A stretch of 19,391 nucleotides of DNA from the NCBI GenBank assembly GCA_964655775.1, contig CAZZNQ010000078.1:1-19391 (forward strand). Reading direction: 5' to 3'. Positions 6,622-14,896 of this stretch are shown here, piece after piece. Every line of letters begins with the position of its first letter. The stretch's first letter is position 1. The notes beneath the pieces are model-generated. The model did no database searches, was not told the DNA's origin, and saw only the letters and a list, made by a program, of their open reading frames with translations. Source of the DNA: CAZZNQ01 sp964655775 (lineage in GTDB: Bacteria; Planctomycetota; Brocadiia; SM23-32). Made by a program: the position numbers and the translations under genes.

Positions 6622-7449
6622 ATGGCAATCCCCGAACACGAACCAGAGCCCATTCCAATCTCTGCCTCGTTCCCCGGCCTGGAAGGCAGGTGCGCTCTCG
6701 TCACCGGCGCGAGCCGGGGCGTCGGCGTAGGAATCGCGCGGTTCCTCGGCCGGCAGGCAATGCGCCTCGTACTGACAGCCCGGTCCGAGGAGCGGGGCCT
6801 GGCCGTGACCGACGAACTTCGCCAACGGGGCGTCGACTGCCATTGGGTCACGGCGGACGCGGCAACCAAGGAGGGAGCCGACCGCGTGCTTCAGGAGGCG
6901 CTGGAGCAATACGGGGGTGTGGATCTGCTGGTGAACAACGCCGCCTGTCTGCGCTCGACGGATTTCCTAAACCTGGACGAAGAGAACTACCGCGTGTCCT
7001 TCGAGTTGAACGTGCGCATCGTCTACGAGCTCAGCCTAAGGGTGGCGCGTCTGATGGCAGGGAGCGCGGAAGGCGGAAGCATCATCAACATCTCGTCGGT
7101 CGGCGGGCTGCGGTCGCACAGGGCCAGCTCCGGATACGACGCCTCGAAGGGCGCAATCGACGCCCTGACACGTTCGATGTCGCTGGATCTGGCACCCCAC
7201 GGAATCCGCGTGAACGCCGTGGCGCCGGGCGCCGTGCGGCCCGGTGCTCCGCCCCGCGATGAGGAGCGCGCCGAGCGTCGGCGCAGGCGACGCGAGGGAA
7301 TACCCCTGAAGCGGTTTGTGGAACCGGAGGAGATCGGCGCGGCCGTCGCCTTCCTGGCCTCGGATGCAGCCGCCTACATCACGGGACAGATCCTCTACGT
7401 GGACGGCGGCCTGACCACCCAGCTCAGCCCTCCGGGTCTGAGCATCTGA
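6622..7449 (+). CDS. Short-chain dehydrogenase/reductase (SDR), classical type
   Basis: This 275-residue NAD(P)-dependent oxidoreductase carries the classical SDR set: nucleotide loop TGASRGVG (28-35), NNAA (105-108), Asn130 in FELNV, Ser158/159 in NISSVGG, the Tyr172-Lys176 pair in SGYDASKGA, and the C-terminal GQILYVDGG. The Arg at 54 after the second strand (LTAR) suggests NADP(H), though this is only a hint. A run of about ten Arg/Glu residues (214-225) fills the flexible substrate loop. The substrate is unknown; relatives include 3-oxoacyl-ACP reductases and sugar dehydrogenases. ATG 6622 lacks a strong ribosome site (GGGA about 12 nt upstream). The gene converges on the GH10 gene, with 14 nt between stops. 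Confidence 0.92.
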   Translation: MAIPEHEPEPIPISASFPGLEGRCALVTGASRGVGVGIARFLGRQAMRLVLTARSEERGLAVTDELRQRGVDCHWVTADAATKEGADRVLQEALEQYGGVDLLVNNAACLRSTDFLNLDEENYRVSFELNVRIVYELSLRVARLMAGSAEGGSIINISSVGGLRSHRASSGYDASKGAIDALTRSMSLDLAPHGIRVNAVAPGAVRPGAPPRDEERAERRRRRREGIPLKRFVEPEEIGAAVAFLASDAAAYITGQILYVDGGLTTQLSPPGLSI

Positions 7450-7463
7450 GGCACGCGGGCCGG

Positions 7464-8960
7464 CTACCGCCTGCCAAGCCAACGGCGGGTCAGCGCCCGC
7501 AGACGCAGATACGCCTCCTTCGGTATCCCGTTCTCCCGGAACAGCCCGGCCATCGGGATGAACGCCGGGTCGGCGAAGTCCCACCAGGTGATCGCTTCTA
7601 CGTCCGGCCGCGCGTAGCAGATCGTGTAGAACCATTTCAGCCAATCGGCCTGCACCTGCTCGCGCCACGGCTGGTGCCATCGTCCGCGCGTGAACAAGCT
7701 CTGTCTGCTCTCCTGCTCGCTCGACCCCGGACGCCTACCGGCCGCCACGCCCAGTTCCGTGATGTGCAGCGGCTTGCCGAACCGGGCATACTCGTCCAGC
7801 AGGTCCGAGACCGCCAGCATGTCGCGCGCGGGGAAATAGAGCTGGATGCCGATGACGTCGAAATCCACGCCTTCTTCCGCCAGCGCGGCAAGGTAGGAGA
7901 GCGGGGTTCGCACTCGTTCGAATGTCGGGCCCAGGTGGACTTCGCCGGACGCGGCGTACTCGCCGAAAACGAGGCAGTTGTTCACAATGACGGTGGCGTC
8001 CGGGTTAGCCTCGCGTACGGCATCGCAGGCAATCCGGGTGATCGCGACCTGCTGCTCCTGCGAGAGCGCGAGCCCGTTTGCCCAGTCGTGCGCCTCGTTG
8101 ATGGCGTCCCAGATGCCGATCCGGCCTCGATAGCGTTCCACGCTCCGCTTGACGACCCGTCGGCAATGGCGTTGGGCCGCTTCCCAGTCGGCGCCCTCCA
8201 GCCAGGCGGGGGTACCGGCCTCGTGCCCCCACCACAGCGGGTGCCCTTTGGGGGTCAGCCCTTCCCGTTCGCACCAGGCAAGCAACTCGTCCACGCGGGC
8301 ATAATCCGGTTTGCCCTCCTCCGGTTCCAGCCGACGGAGGTAGAAAGGAAGCGTTGCGAAGTTGAGGGCCTCCACGAAGGCGCGCCGCAGCCTATCGACA
8401 TGTTCGCCTCGAAAGAACGCATTGCAGCCGAAGAGGAAATCCGTCCGCAGCTCGGAGGCCGCAATCGACCGTTGCGCGCTCTCCAACAGGACAAGCTCGC
8501 CCGCCCAGAGACCGTGCGACAGGGATTTAAGGTGCAGCGCCGCCCGTTGCGAGCCGCTGGCCCTGTCGGCCGCCTCAAGCAACTCCGAAGCGCCGTCAAA
8601 GTGCGCCCGAGATGTCGGCGACAGGGAGCCGCCCGATACGGCAAGCAGTCGCTCCACGCGGGCCAGTCGCGAACGCGCGGCCTCGCGAACGAAGTCTATG
8701 CCCCCCGAGCGGTCGTCGTAGCCTTCTCCCGCATTGTCCGCTACAACCCAGACCGTGCCGAACTCCGGCACAGTGATGCGTGCATGCAGGACCGTCGCCG
8801 GCTGCGGTGTCTCGATCCGCACCGTACCGTCCGCGCCGATCTCGCTTCGTCTCGGCGACGGCTCGAAGTGAAGGTCGGCGGCGTACAGCGAACCGAGGTC
8901 ATCGGCGGGCATCGGCTCGCCGTCCGGGCCGAGCATCCTGACTTCCAGAGTCCTGGCCAT
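7464..8960 (-). CDS. Glycoside hydrolase family 10 protein (xylanase-like), cytoplasmic
   Basis: This 498-residue protein has an N-terminal region of about 150 residues rich in beta strands, then a GH10 barrel (about 170-498). Catalytic motifs are present: the acid/base Glu289 in WDAINEAHDW and the nucleophile Glu402 in LHITELGV. The substrate-binding KGHPLWWGHE (238-247) and the closing WWDFADP are also seen. GH10 enzymes cleave beta-1,4-xylan-type chains with retention. No signal peptide is present, so it would act on imported oligosaccharides or at an unknown site. ATG 8960 has GGAGG 7 nt upstream and its own promoter. It lies 101 nt downstream of the histidine kinase on the same strand, so read-through from that operon is possible. 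Confidence 0.92.
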   Translation of the reverse strand: MARTLEVRMLGPDGEPMPADDLGSLYAADLHFEPSPRRSEIGADGTVRIETPQPATVLHARITVPEFGTVWVVADNAGEGYDDRSGGIDFVREAARSRLARVERLLAVSGGSLSPTSRAHFDGASELLEAADRASGSQRAALHLKSLSHGLWAGELVLLESAQRSIAASELRTDFLFGCNAFFRGEHVDRLRRAFVEALNFATLPFYLRRLEPEEGKPDYARVDELLAWCEREGLTPKGHPLWWGHEAGTPAWLEGADWEAAQRHCRRVVKRSVERYRGRIGIWDAINEAHDWANGLALSQEQQVAITRIACDAVREANPDATVIVNNCLVFGEYAASGEVHLGPTFERVRTPLSYLAALAEEGVDFDVIGIQLYFPARDMLAVSDLLDEYARFGKPLHITELGVAAGRRPGSSEQESRQSLFTRGRWHQPWREQVQADWLKWFYTICYARPDVEAITWWDFADPAFIPMAGLFRENGIPKEAYLRLRALTRRWLGRR

Positions 8961-9004
8961 CTCATCGCCTCCAAAGCAGTGCGCGGAACCGTGGAACCGG
9001 CGGG

Positions 9005-9033
9005 ATTCTAACCCCGATGCCCTGCGTGCTCAA
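9005..9033 (-). promoter_or_regulatory. Promoter of the GH10 gene
   Basis: On the minus strand TTGAGC (9028-9033) and TAGAAT (9005-9010) have the optimal 17-bp spacing. Transcription would begin near 8998, giving a leader of about 38 nt, so the GH10 gene can be expressed independently of the kinase operon. Confidence 0.65.
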
Positions 9034-9061
9034 CGTGCCCATCTGGGGTTCATCCTGAGGA

Positions 9062-10741
9062 CTACGTCGCGAGCGGCAATTCCAGCACGAAGCAGGCGCC
9101 ACCCCCGGCCGTTCGTTCCAGCGTGAGCCGGCCGCCCATGTCGCGGGCCAGCCTGCGGCTCAGGGCCAGGCCCAGCCCCACCCCGGGCGCGGACTCCGCT
9201 GCAGCTTGTGCCGACTTGCGGAACGGCCGGAAGATCCGGCGCGCATCGCGCGGCGGTATGCCGGGACCGTGGTCGCACACGCGGATAGCGGCCAGGTCCG
9301 CCCCCAGTGCGGCCTCGATAAGCACCCGCCGATCCTCCGCATCAGCCGCGTATTTGCAGGCGTTGTCCACGAGGTTGAAAAGGACCTGCTCGACCGCGGT
9401 GGGCGAAACGCGCACAACGGCGCCGGCGGCCTCGGACCCCACCGAGACCTCCAGTCTCATTCCCACTTGCGCCGCCCTTCCGGCAAGGCGTTCGCTCACG
9501 CGGTCGAGCAGGAACCCCAGTTCCACTGCCTCCCTGGACGCACCGCCTCGACCCCGCTCCAAGCGCGCGTAGGAAAGCACGTTCTCGACGAGGTGCGAGA
9601 GCCGCTCCGCCTCGGACCGCAAGGTCTTCAGGTAGCTTGAACGCGCCTCGTCGTCCTTCACGATGCCGTCCGCCAGCATCTCCGTGTAGATGCGAAACGT
9701 GGTCAGGGGTGTGCGCAGCTCGTGCGTGACCGCCGAGACGAAGTCGGCCCGGCGCTCGCTGAGGGCCACCGTGCCCCTAAGAAGCACGGCAACAGCGATG
9801 ACGGCCAGGACTGCTCCCGCCCATGCCGAGACAAGCGACGCCCGGATGGGCGACCACGGCCCAGCCTCCTCCTGCGAGGGCAGCTCGCCGGGGACTAATA
9901 CTGCCGGCAGGGCGGCGAGACGGCGAGAGGTCTCCTCCTCGCCCGTCGCATCCAGCGGTCGCAGTCCCGCATCGGGCAGCAGGTCACCGACCGACTCCAC
10001 GAGCGACCCGCGCAGCGCCGGCCAGTCGAGCAGGCAGCCCTGCACGTAGGCCCTGCTCCCAGCCCCAACCTTCCTGGCCAACAGCAGCTCGTCGCCCACC
10101 CAGACCGGCGCCATCGGGCCCGCACTGTCCCCGAAAAGAACCGCGGACTGCGACGCCTGCATCTGGATGAAGTTCTCCGTGCGCATCTGGTACTCGTTGC
10201 TGGCAAACGCCTGCTGCCGTTTGGCGGAGAGGACGCCCGGGTCGACGGACGCAGTCTTGCCGCGAGGCATGGGCTCCGGGGAAGGCTCCTGGTCAGGAAG
10301 AAGGGCCAGGAGGCTTTCACGCGAGGTGGCCGCCCGCAAGGTCGCGAGGTGTTGCCCGCCCCCCTCCGACTGTGCGGCCGCCTGTGCGGCCTGGCTTCTC
10401 CGAACCGGTCCGCCGTTCGGGACTTGAGGCGAGGTCAATCGGCCGTCGGGCCCGAACTCGAAGCGGAGGATGACATACTCCGACGCGCTGTTCCCATTGC
10501 GTCCAGGCGTGTGCGCGTAGCTCGCATGTGGGCGCGCGGCTTCGCGCGCCAGCAGAGCCGAGAGCCACGAGTCCATGCGCCAGAGCGCCAGCCGCACGTT
10601 CTCCTCCAGCGCCGCCCGGCGAAGCGCGTCGGCACGCTCGGAATCCAGCCGAAGCGCCGTCAGCGTGATCCACGCCATGACGCCGGCAAGCACGGCACAG
10701 GCGAGGCTGTACCCCAACCAGACCGACCATGTCCGCCTCAT
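9062..10741 (-). CDS. Membrane sensor histidine kinase
   Basis: This 559-residue kinase has a membrane helix at about 9-28, a large extracytoplasmic sensor region (about 30-300) without a recognised fold, and a second helix at about 303-322. The kinase core follows: H-box FVSAVTHELRTPLTTFR with phospho-accepting His340, N-box NLVDNACKYA with Asn460, G1-type CDHGPGIPP and G2-type GVGLGLALS. There is no clear HAMP domain, as helix 2 runs straight into the dimerisation helix. The sensor contains an Ala/Gln-rich low-complexity stretch (116-126). Its start overlaps the response-regulator stop as ATGA, so the two are translationally coupled and almost certainly a cognate pair. The signal is unknown. 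A periplasmic or envelope cue, perhaps involving the exported DUF4139 protein of the same operon, is an inference. Confidence 0.95.
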   Translation of the reverse strand: MRRTWSVWLGYSLACAVLAGVMAWITLTALRLDSERADALRRAALEENVRLALWRMDSWLSALLAREAARPHASYAHTPGRNGNSASEYVILRFEFGPDGRLTSPQVPNGGPVRRSQAAQAAAQSEGGGQHLATLRAATSRESLLALLPDQEPSPEPMPRGKTASVDPGVLSAKRQQAFASNEYQMRTENFIQMQASQSAVLFGDSAGPMAPVWVGDELLLARKVGAGSRAYVQGCLLDWPALRGSLVESVGDLLPDAGLRPLDATGEEETSRRLAALPAVLVPGELPSQEEAGPWSPIRASLVSAWAGAVLAVIAVAVLLRGTVALSERRADFVSAVTHELRTPLTTFRIYTEMLADGIVKDDEARSSYLKTLRSEAERLSHLVENVLSYARLERGRGGASREAVELGFLLDRVSERLAGRAAQVGMRLEVSVGSEAAGAVVRVSPTAVEQVLFNLVDNACKYAADAEDRRVLIEAALGADLAAIRVCDHGPGIPPRDARRIFRPFRKSAQAAAESAPGVGLGLALSRRLARDMGGRLTLERTAGGGACFVLELPLAT

Positions 10742-11445
10742 TCCGCATCCTCCACGGTGCCGAACATGTAGCCGCGCCCCCGTACGGTCACGATCACGCG
10801 CGGCGACGAGGCATCGTCGCGCACCTTTCGGCGCAGACGGGCGACGTGCATGTCGATGGTCCGCGTGTCGATGCCCTCGGGGCTCATCCGCCAGACGCGC
10901 GAGAGGACTTCGTCACGCGAGACCACCCGGCCGGGGTTGCAGGCGAAGTAACGCAGCAACTCGGCCTCCCGTTCGGTCAGATCGCAGCGCTCGCCGTCGT
11001 CGAAACGCAGTTCGCACCGTGCCAGGTCCGCCACGCCGCCCGGTATCGGCACCTCCGACACGTCCGATGGGCGTTCGGGCGAGCGGCGCAGCACCACTTC
11101 TATCCGCGCCAGCAACTCCTTGATGCTGAACGGTTTGACCACGTAGTCGTCCGCGCCCAGGCGCAGGCCGCTCACGCGGTCCGCCTCATCCCCCCGGGCG
11201 GTCAGGATGATGACGGGCAGCGAGGGCCTGGCGGCGCGGACTTCGCGCAGCACCTCCAGGCCATCCCGCCCGGGCAGCACCAGGTCCAGGAGAAGCAGGT
11301 CGTACCGGGCGCGCACGGCCGTCTCTGTCCCGGCCCGGCCGTCCGAGGATTCCAGCGTCTCGTATCCCGCGAACTGCAGGGCGTCCACGATGCCCCGGCG
11401 CACCGCCGCGTCGTCCTCGATGACGAGTACCTTCCTGCCTGACAC
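10738..11445 (-). CDS. OmpR/PhoB-family response regulator
   Basis: This 235-residue regulator has a receiver domain (about 1-118) with acidic pocket Glu10-Asp11-Asp12, phospho-accepting Asp54 in LLLLDLVLPG, Thr82 in ILTARG and Lys104 in YVVKPF. A winged-helix domain (about 135-232) shows LTEREAELLRYFACNPGRVV, the recognition helix region DTRTIDMHVARLRRKV and the wing VRGRGYMF. OmpR-family regulators bind tandem direct repeats as dimers. The start is GTG at 11445 with GGAGGAGG 7 nt upstream. It lies 20 nt after the DUF4139 gene and overlaps the kinase gene by 4 nt. A tandem 11-bp repeat upstream of the operon is a likely own target. Confidence 0.96.
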   Translation of the reverse strand: MSGRKVLVIEDDAAVRRGIVDALQFAGYETLESSDGRAGTETAVRARYDLLLLDLVLPGRDGLEVLREVRAARPSLPVIILTARGDEADRVSGLRLGADDYVVKPFSIKELLARIEVVLRRSPERPSDVSEVPIPGGVADLARCELRFDDGERCDLTEREAELLRYFACNPGRVVSRDEVLSRVWRMSPEGIDTRTIDMHVARLRRKVRDDASSPRVIVTVRGRGYMFGTVEDAE

Positions 11446-11465
11446 GAGCCCGCCTCCTCCGGCTC

Positions 11466-13112
11466 TCAGTTCCTTACGTAGACCTTGTAGGTGTAGGACA
11501 GATCCGCCTTCTCGCCGGGTTCCAGGTCAAGCGTCCAGATCAGATCGTGCCGCGAATTCACTCTCTTCAGGCCCTTGGCGGTGGGCACGTCCTTCGCGTC
11601 GGGCGTGAACGCCACCACCTCGCCCGACAGGTGCTTGATCACCTCGGCGTGGACATTCTTGCCGACCCTGTTCGAGAGTTTCAACTCGCCCCGAACGGTC
11701 ACGAGATCGTACGACCGTCCGTAGAACCGGGCCGCGTTCCGCTCGCGCTCCAGTTCGTACTCCGCCTGATCGGCAACCATGTTCAGCGCGCGATTAATGC
11801 GGACGTCGGTCTTGTTGCCCGCCGGGGTGTAATAGCAGGTGTCCTGCCCGACGATGCGGCCGCCGGTGATGAACTGCGCCGGCGCCGTAGTCCAGGGCAT
11901 CTGCGTCGTGTTCCGAATGCGGCAGACGTGCCAGACCACGGGCGCCTCCTCGGGCTCGTCGCTGCGGCGGTCCTGCCGGTAGCGTTCCTGTTCGTCCAGG
12001 GAGTCTTCTATCTCCCACGTGTAAACGTGCTCGTACGGAGCCTTTACGGTGAACAACGGCAGCATCGCCGTGGATCCGCTGTTCAGCGTCATCTTTCCTG
12101 CCGGGTAGAAGAACAGGTCCTCCGCCGCCTGGCCCGGCTGCTCGGCACTGTAGGCCGGCGGGATGCCCTGGTACCGATCGCCTGGGAACCCCATGAAGTT
12201 GGAGACCACCGCACGCTGCTGCGTCATCCATGCGCGATCGTTGCGCTCGCGCCCGTCTCCCCGGCGCAGGCTGTTCAGAAACTGCGAAAGCGGCTCGGCC
12301 ATCGAGATCGGGCTCTGGACCTCCGAGAACAGGACATGCGGAAAGCCGGTGACCAGTTCCACCTCGACGCCGTCCAGGTCCAGAAGCTCGTTTACGACCA
12401 CGGCCTTGGCCGAGAACGACGCCTCCTGGGGATCGGTGAGATCGATCATGTAGCTCGGCGACCAGGTCATGCCGCGGGCGAGATAGCTCACGTTGATCGG
12501 ACTGCCCGCCGCCTGCCGGGCGAGCTGAATGCGCAGCGACGGCACGCGTTCCGTTCGGGCATAGGTCTCGCCGGCTTCCTCGATATCAACGCGGGTCAGG
12601 GAGCCGGGGTCGACGGCGGTGACACCGTCGGCCGTCCTCAAGAGCAACAGTCCGTGACCGCCGGTGGCGGGATTGGGCGGCCTGGCGCTGCTCATCAGGT
12701 ACGGCACGGGCCGCGGCTGCGCGGGCGGCCGGACCACGCGCAGGATAGTCCCGCTGAGCGACCCGTTGCCCTGGTGGACGGTCGCCTCGTGTCCGACGTT
12801 GGCCGAGAGCATGTCGATGATCGACGCGGCCTCCTGGTCCTCGCTCACGTCGACAAGCTCGGTCACGACGAACTCTACTTCCACTCCCTCCGGGTACGTC
12901 ACCCAGAACGTGCCGAAGACCGGGATGGGCAGGCGGCCAAGCGTCACCGAATCGGCGCGCGGCAGACTCGCGCTGGAGCCGACGTACACCAGTCCGTTCT
13001 TGAACAGCGCCACGCGATCCAGCTTCAGATCGGCGGCGGCCTCCCGCGCCCGAACCGCGCCGCAGACGCCCAGCGCCAACACCAGCAAGAACGCCGCAAC
13101 CAGTCTCTTCAT
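11466..13112 (-). CDS. Exported DUF4139-type protein
   Basis: This 548-residue protein has a signal peptide (MKRLVAAFLLVLALGVCGAV, cleavage near residue 22) followed by VALFKNGLVYV, an opening strand typical of DUF4139 proteins. The C-terminal half fits that family: YLARGMTWSPSYMIDL, AKAVVVNELLDLDGVEVELV (a 'new structure and its properties' motif), then GELKLSNRVGKNVHAEVIKHL and a closing beta-rich DLEPGEKADLSYTYKVYV. The function of DUF4139 proteins is unknown. The start at 13112 is chosen for the signal peptide and AGGAG/AGGGC upstream. The frame stays open to 13397, but that stretch has no family character and crosses the putative promoter. It is the first gene of the operon with the response regulator and kinase. 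Confidence 0.85.
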   Translation of the reverse strand: MKRLVAAFLLVLALGVCGAVRAREAAADLKLDRVALFKNGLVYVGSSASLPRADSVTLGRLPIPVFGTFWVTYPEGVEVEFVVTELVDVSEDQEAASIIDMLSANVGHEATVHQGNGSLSGTILRVVRPPAQPRPVPYLMSSARPPNPATGGHGLLLLRTADGVTAVDPGSLTRVDIEEAGETYARTERVPSLRIQLARQAAGSPINVSYLARGMTWSPSYMIDLTDPQEASFSAKAVVVNELLDLDGVEVELVTGFPHVLFSEVQSPISMAEPLSQFLNSLRRGDGRERNDRAWMTQQRAVVSNFMGFPGDRYQGIPPAYSAEQPGQAAEDLFFYPAGKMTLNSGSTAMLPLFTVKAPYEHVYTWEIEDSLDEQERYRQDRRSDEPEEAPVVWHVCRIRNTTQMPWTTAPAQFITGGRIVGQDTCYYTPAGNKTDVRINRALNMVADQAEYELERERNAARFYGRSYDLVTVRGELKLSNRVGKNVHAEVIKHLSGEVVAFTPDAKDVPTAKGLKRVNSRHDLIWTLDLEPGEKADLSYTYKVYVRN

Positions 13113-13201
13113 CGCCCTGCCCTTTCTCCTCAAACCCAGCGATACCGAAAGCCGACGAATCGTTGCCGGCTCTCCGCCGTGCCTCATCTTCTTCCACACG
13201 T

Positions 13202-13246
13202 ATGGTAACGCAAGACGGGCGAAACGTTCGTAACGAGTTTGTAACG
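13202..13246 (-). promoter_or_regulatory. Tandem 11-bp direct repeats and -10 box: likely OmpR-type site
   Basis: Read on the minus strand, CGTTACAAACT (13246-13236) is followed directly by CGTTACGAACG (13235-13225); 9 of 11 bases are identical. A third CGTTAC (13210-13205) overlaps a possible -10 TACCAT (13207-13202). No good -35 box exists; the second repeat sits at its place, as at activator-dependent PhoB-type promoters. The site lies about 110 bp upstream of the DUF4139 start, in front of the operon that encodes an OmpR-family regulator. Binding by that regulator is inferred. Confidence 0.6.
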
Positions 13247-13335
13247 GACGGAGGCAGGCCGGGCATCTCCCTGCACGTCGTGACCACCTCAAGACAGACC
13301 GCAGCCATGGAGAGGGTAATGCCCCGGAAGAAGCA

Positions 13336-13713
13336 TCAGGCAAAGATGAGCAAGGGGAGCAGAAAGAGGAAGCGGAAGCGCAGGAACGCCCAGGCATGAA
13401 GAAGCAATCCGATGAGAAGGAGAGTGGCCGTCACCCCTCTCTTCCGTTGTCTACGTTCATCCCTGAACCTGGGAAGCCGGTGCAGTGTCCAGATGCCGCG
13501 GCACCACAGGGCCATGCCAAGGACAAACAGGGGAAGCACCACAACGAGGCCGACAAACCAGCCGGCGCGCAGTTGCGTGTCCGGGGACATAACGGCATTC
13601 CCGTAGATGGTGCTGGCAAGAATAACCAACGGGCACAGAAAGCTGCCCATCCCGTCGACGAATGCCCGGTCCAGCAGACGCGAGTTCTCTGATCCCTTGC
13701 TGTCGTCGGTCAT
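13336..13713 (-). CDS. Small membrane protein of unknown function
   Basis: I do not recognise this 125-residue protein. After a polar N-terminus (1-20) it has three hydrophobic segments: about 22-42 (MGSFLCPLVILASTIYGNAV), 49-70 and a long one at 94-124 broken by LRFRF. A basic loop (DERRQRKR, 85-92) before the last segment suggests a cytoplasmic position by the positive-inside rule. ATG 13713 is supported by AAAGGGC about 8 nt upstream. The frame runs on to 13797 but crosses a hairpin-rich leader. The gene lies upstream of the DUF4139 operon on the same strand, separated by about 220 bp that hold that operon's control region, so it is probably a separate unit. Confidence 0.7.
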   Translation of the reverse strand: MTDDSKGSENSRLLDRAFVDGMGSFLCPLVILASTIYGNAVMSPDTQLRAGWFVGLVVVLPLFVLGMALWCRGIWTLHRLPRFRDERRQRKRGVTATLLLIGLLLHAWAFLRFRFLFLLPLLIFA

Positions 13714-13760
13714 TCCAGCGGCCCTTTCTCGTGCTCTATCCTCGTCGGTCGGTACTAAGC

Positions 13761-13805
13761 GGGGTCCCGGCCGCGTCCAGGACCCCGGGGTCCGCACTCA
13801 TTGTA
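13761..13805 (-). promoter_or_regulatory. Extended -10 promoter with competing hairpin arms in the leader
   Basis: On the minus strand TGCTACAAT (TACAAT at 13800-13805) is an extended -10 element without a clear -35, starting RNA near 13793. The first transcribed bases form GGACCCCGGGGTCC (13780-13793), a 14-bp palindrome. A further copy of GGGGTCC at 13761-13767 can pair with the same middle arm (13780-13786). The arms are therefore mutually exclusive partners, or alternatively a double operator. Confidence 0.5.
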
Positions 13806-13844
13806 GCACTCTGTGTCGTTGGATCGTGGCTGCCGTTTTCAGCC

Positions 13845-13873
13845 TTGCAGACTGCAGGGAGCGGTAGTATGCT
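13845..13873 (+). promoter_or_regulatory. Plus-strand promoter upstream of the 170-aa membrane protein
   Basis: TTGCAG (13845-13850) and TATGCT (13868-13873) are 17 bp apart. The RNA would start near 13880, leaving a leader of about 200 nt before ATG 14080. No riboswitch-like structure or convincing leader peptide was recognised in that leader. Confidence 0.5.
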
Positions 13874-14079
13874 CTGCGACATGATCCGTACTACCGACCC
13901 ATTGCGGATAAGTGGGATGCGGTCGGGCCTCGATCTTGAGTTGCTGGATTGGCGCTGTTGGCGGATCGCTCCTAAGGAGGCGCTGTCGCTGTCGAGGCTC
14001 GACTCAGTACATATCGCAGCCAACTGGCGGGAGCGTTCCCCGCGGAGACGCTCGGTTTATTGGAGGAGGCATCGAGACC

Positions 14080-14592
14080 ATGTTCCCAAAGGCGTCTTCC
14101 GTTATCGCCGTCGTCATTGTCATCGGGGCGCTCTTCGCGTTGCCCTTCTACGTTACGCACTTCTACCAGGTCGGCGAATCTGCAGCATATTTCCGGGCAA
14201 TGCGCACACAAGGCTTCGGGCGCAACGACACGACACCGGAGGAACGCGCATCCTACCGATCTGCGGCGGAAGAAGAGGGGAGGAAATGCGCCTTCTTTAT
14301 GACGCTAGGAGGCCCCCTGCCCGTGGCGGCGTTTGCACTCATTGCCGTGGGTCTTTTCGCTCGTTCTGTCTCGGCCAGACGTAAGATCCTCCTTTGGGTT
14401 GCGTTCGTCTGCATCTGGATTCTCGGTGCACTGTTCCTTGCATCGGGTCTAAGCCTCTGGAGCCCGTATCCAGGATTCGCCCAGAACATCGGACCGGCCG
14501 TTATCCTCTACTTGGGCATGGCAGTCGTCTTGGGGGTCGTCGTCGGATTTGGCAAGTTCATCCAGCACGCAGTAGCTAGAAACCGGCCCTGA
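14080..14592 (+). CDS. Four-helix membrane protein of unknown function
   Basis: I do not recognise this 170-residue protein. Hydrophobic segments lie at about 8-27 (VIAVVIVIGALFALPFYVTH), 71-95, 102-125 and 137-158. A polar, charged loop (about 40-70, TPEERASYRSAAEEEGRK) separates the first from the rest. The layout resembles small uncharacterised PVC membrane proteins but supports no function. ATG 14080 has GGAGGAGG (14062-14069) about 10 nt upstream. The frame is open back to 13912, but that part is Arg/Cys-rich and lies in the long leader. It is alone on its strand between two minus-strand blocks. Confidence 0.72.
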   Translation: MFPKASSVIAVVIVIGALFALPFYVTHFYQVGESAAYFRAMRTQGFGRNDTTPEERASYRSAAEEEGRKCAFFMTLGGPLPVAAFALIAVGLFARSVSARRKILLWVAFVCIWILGALFLASGLSLWSPYPGFAQNIGPAVILYLGMAVVLGVVVGFGKFIQHAVARNRP

Positions 14593-14896
14593 GGCACGGC
14601 GACGGAATGCTGTGAACACGCGAACCCATGCCTCCCATCTGAGTGAAGGAGTGCAGTCTCTCCCGTATGCGATGAGAGAGTACCTCGCCTCAGACACCGT
14701 CCTGCGACGGGTCCATTCAACAGCTGGAAGGGCTTGGAGACCGGTTCGCACGAGCACCCTGGTGAGCCACCTTCTCGCCGAAGTCGACTGCGGCTTCCGC
14801 CTGACCATCTTCGGAAGGCGCTTTCCAGGGCCGACGTGAGCGACGCGCCGTAGACGATCCGGGAGGGCGCGGAACAGCGGTCAGGTGCGCGGGCAA
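14593..14896. other. Gap with no supported feature
   Basis: Open frames exist (14612-14839 on plus, 14508-14909 on minus), but neither has a good ribosome site or familiar sequence. I see no clear promoter, repeat or RNA gene in this stretch. Confidence 0.4.

Noticed and set aside
13163..13399. Plus-strand frame ending in a Lys/Arg-rich tail that looks like a nucleoid or ribosomal protein
   Set aside because: The basic tail is the antisense image of the Phe/Leu-rich last membrane segment of the 13336-13713 gene.
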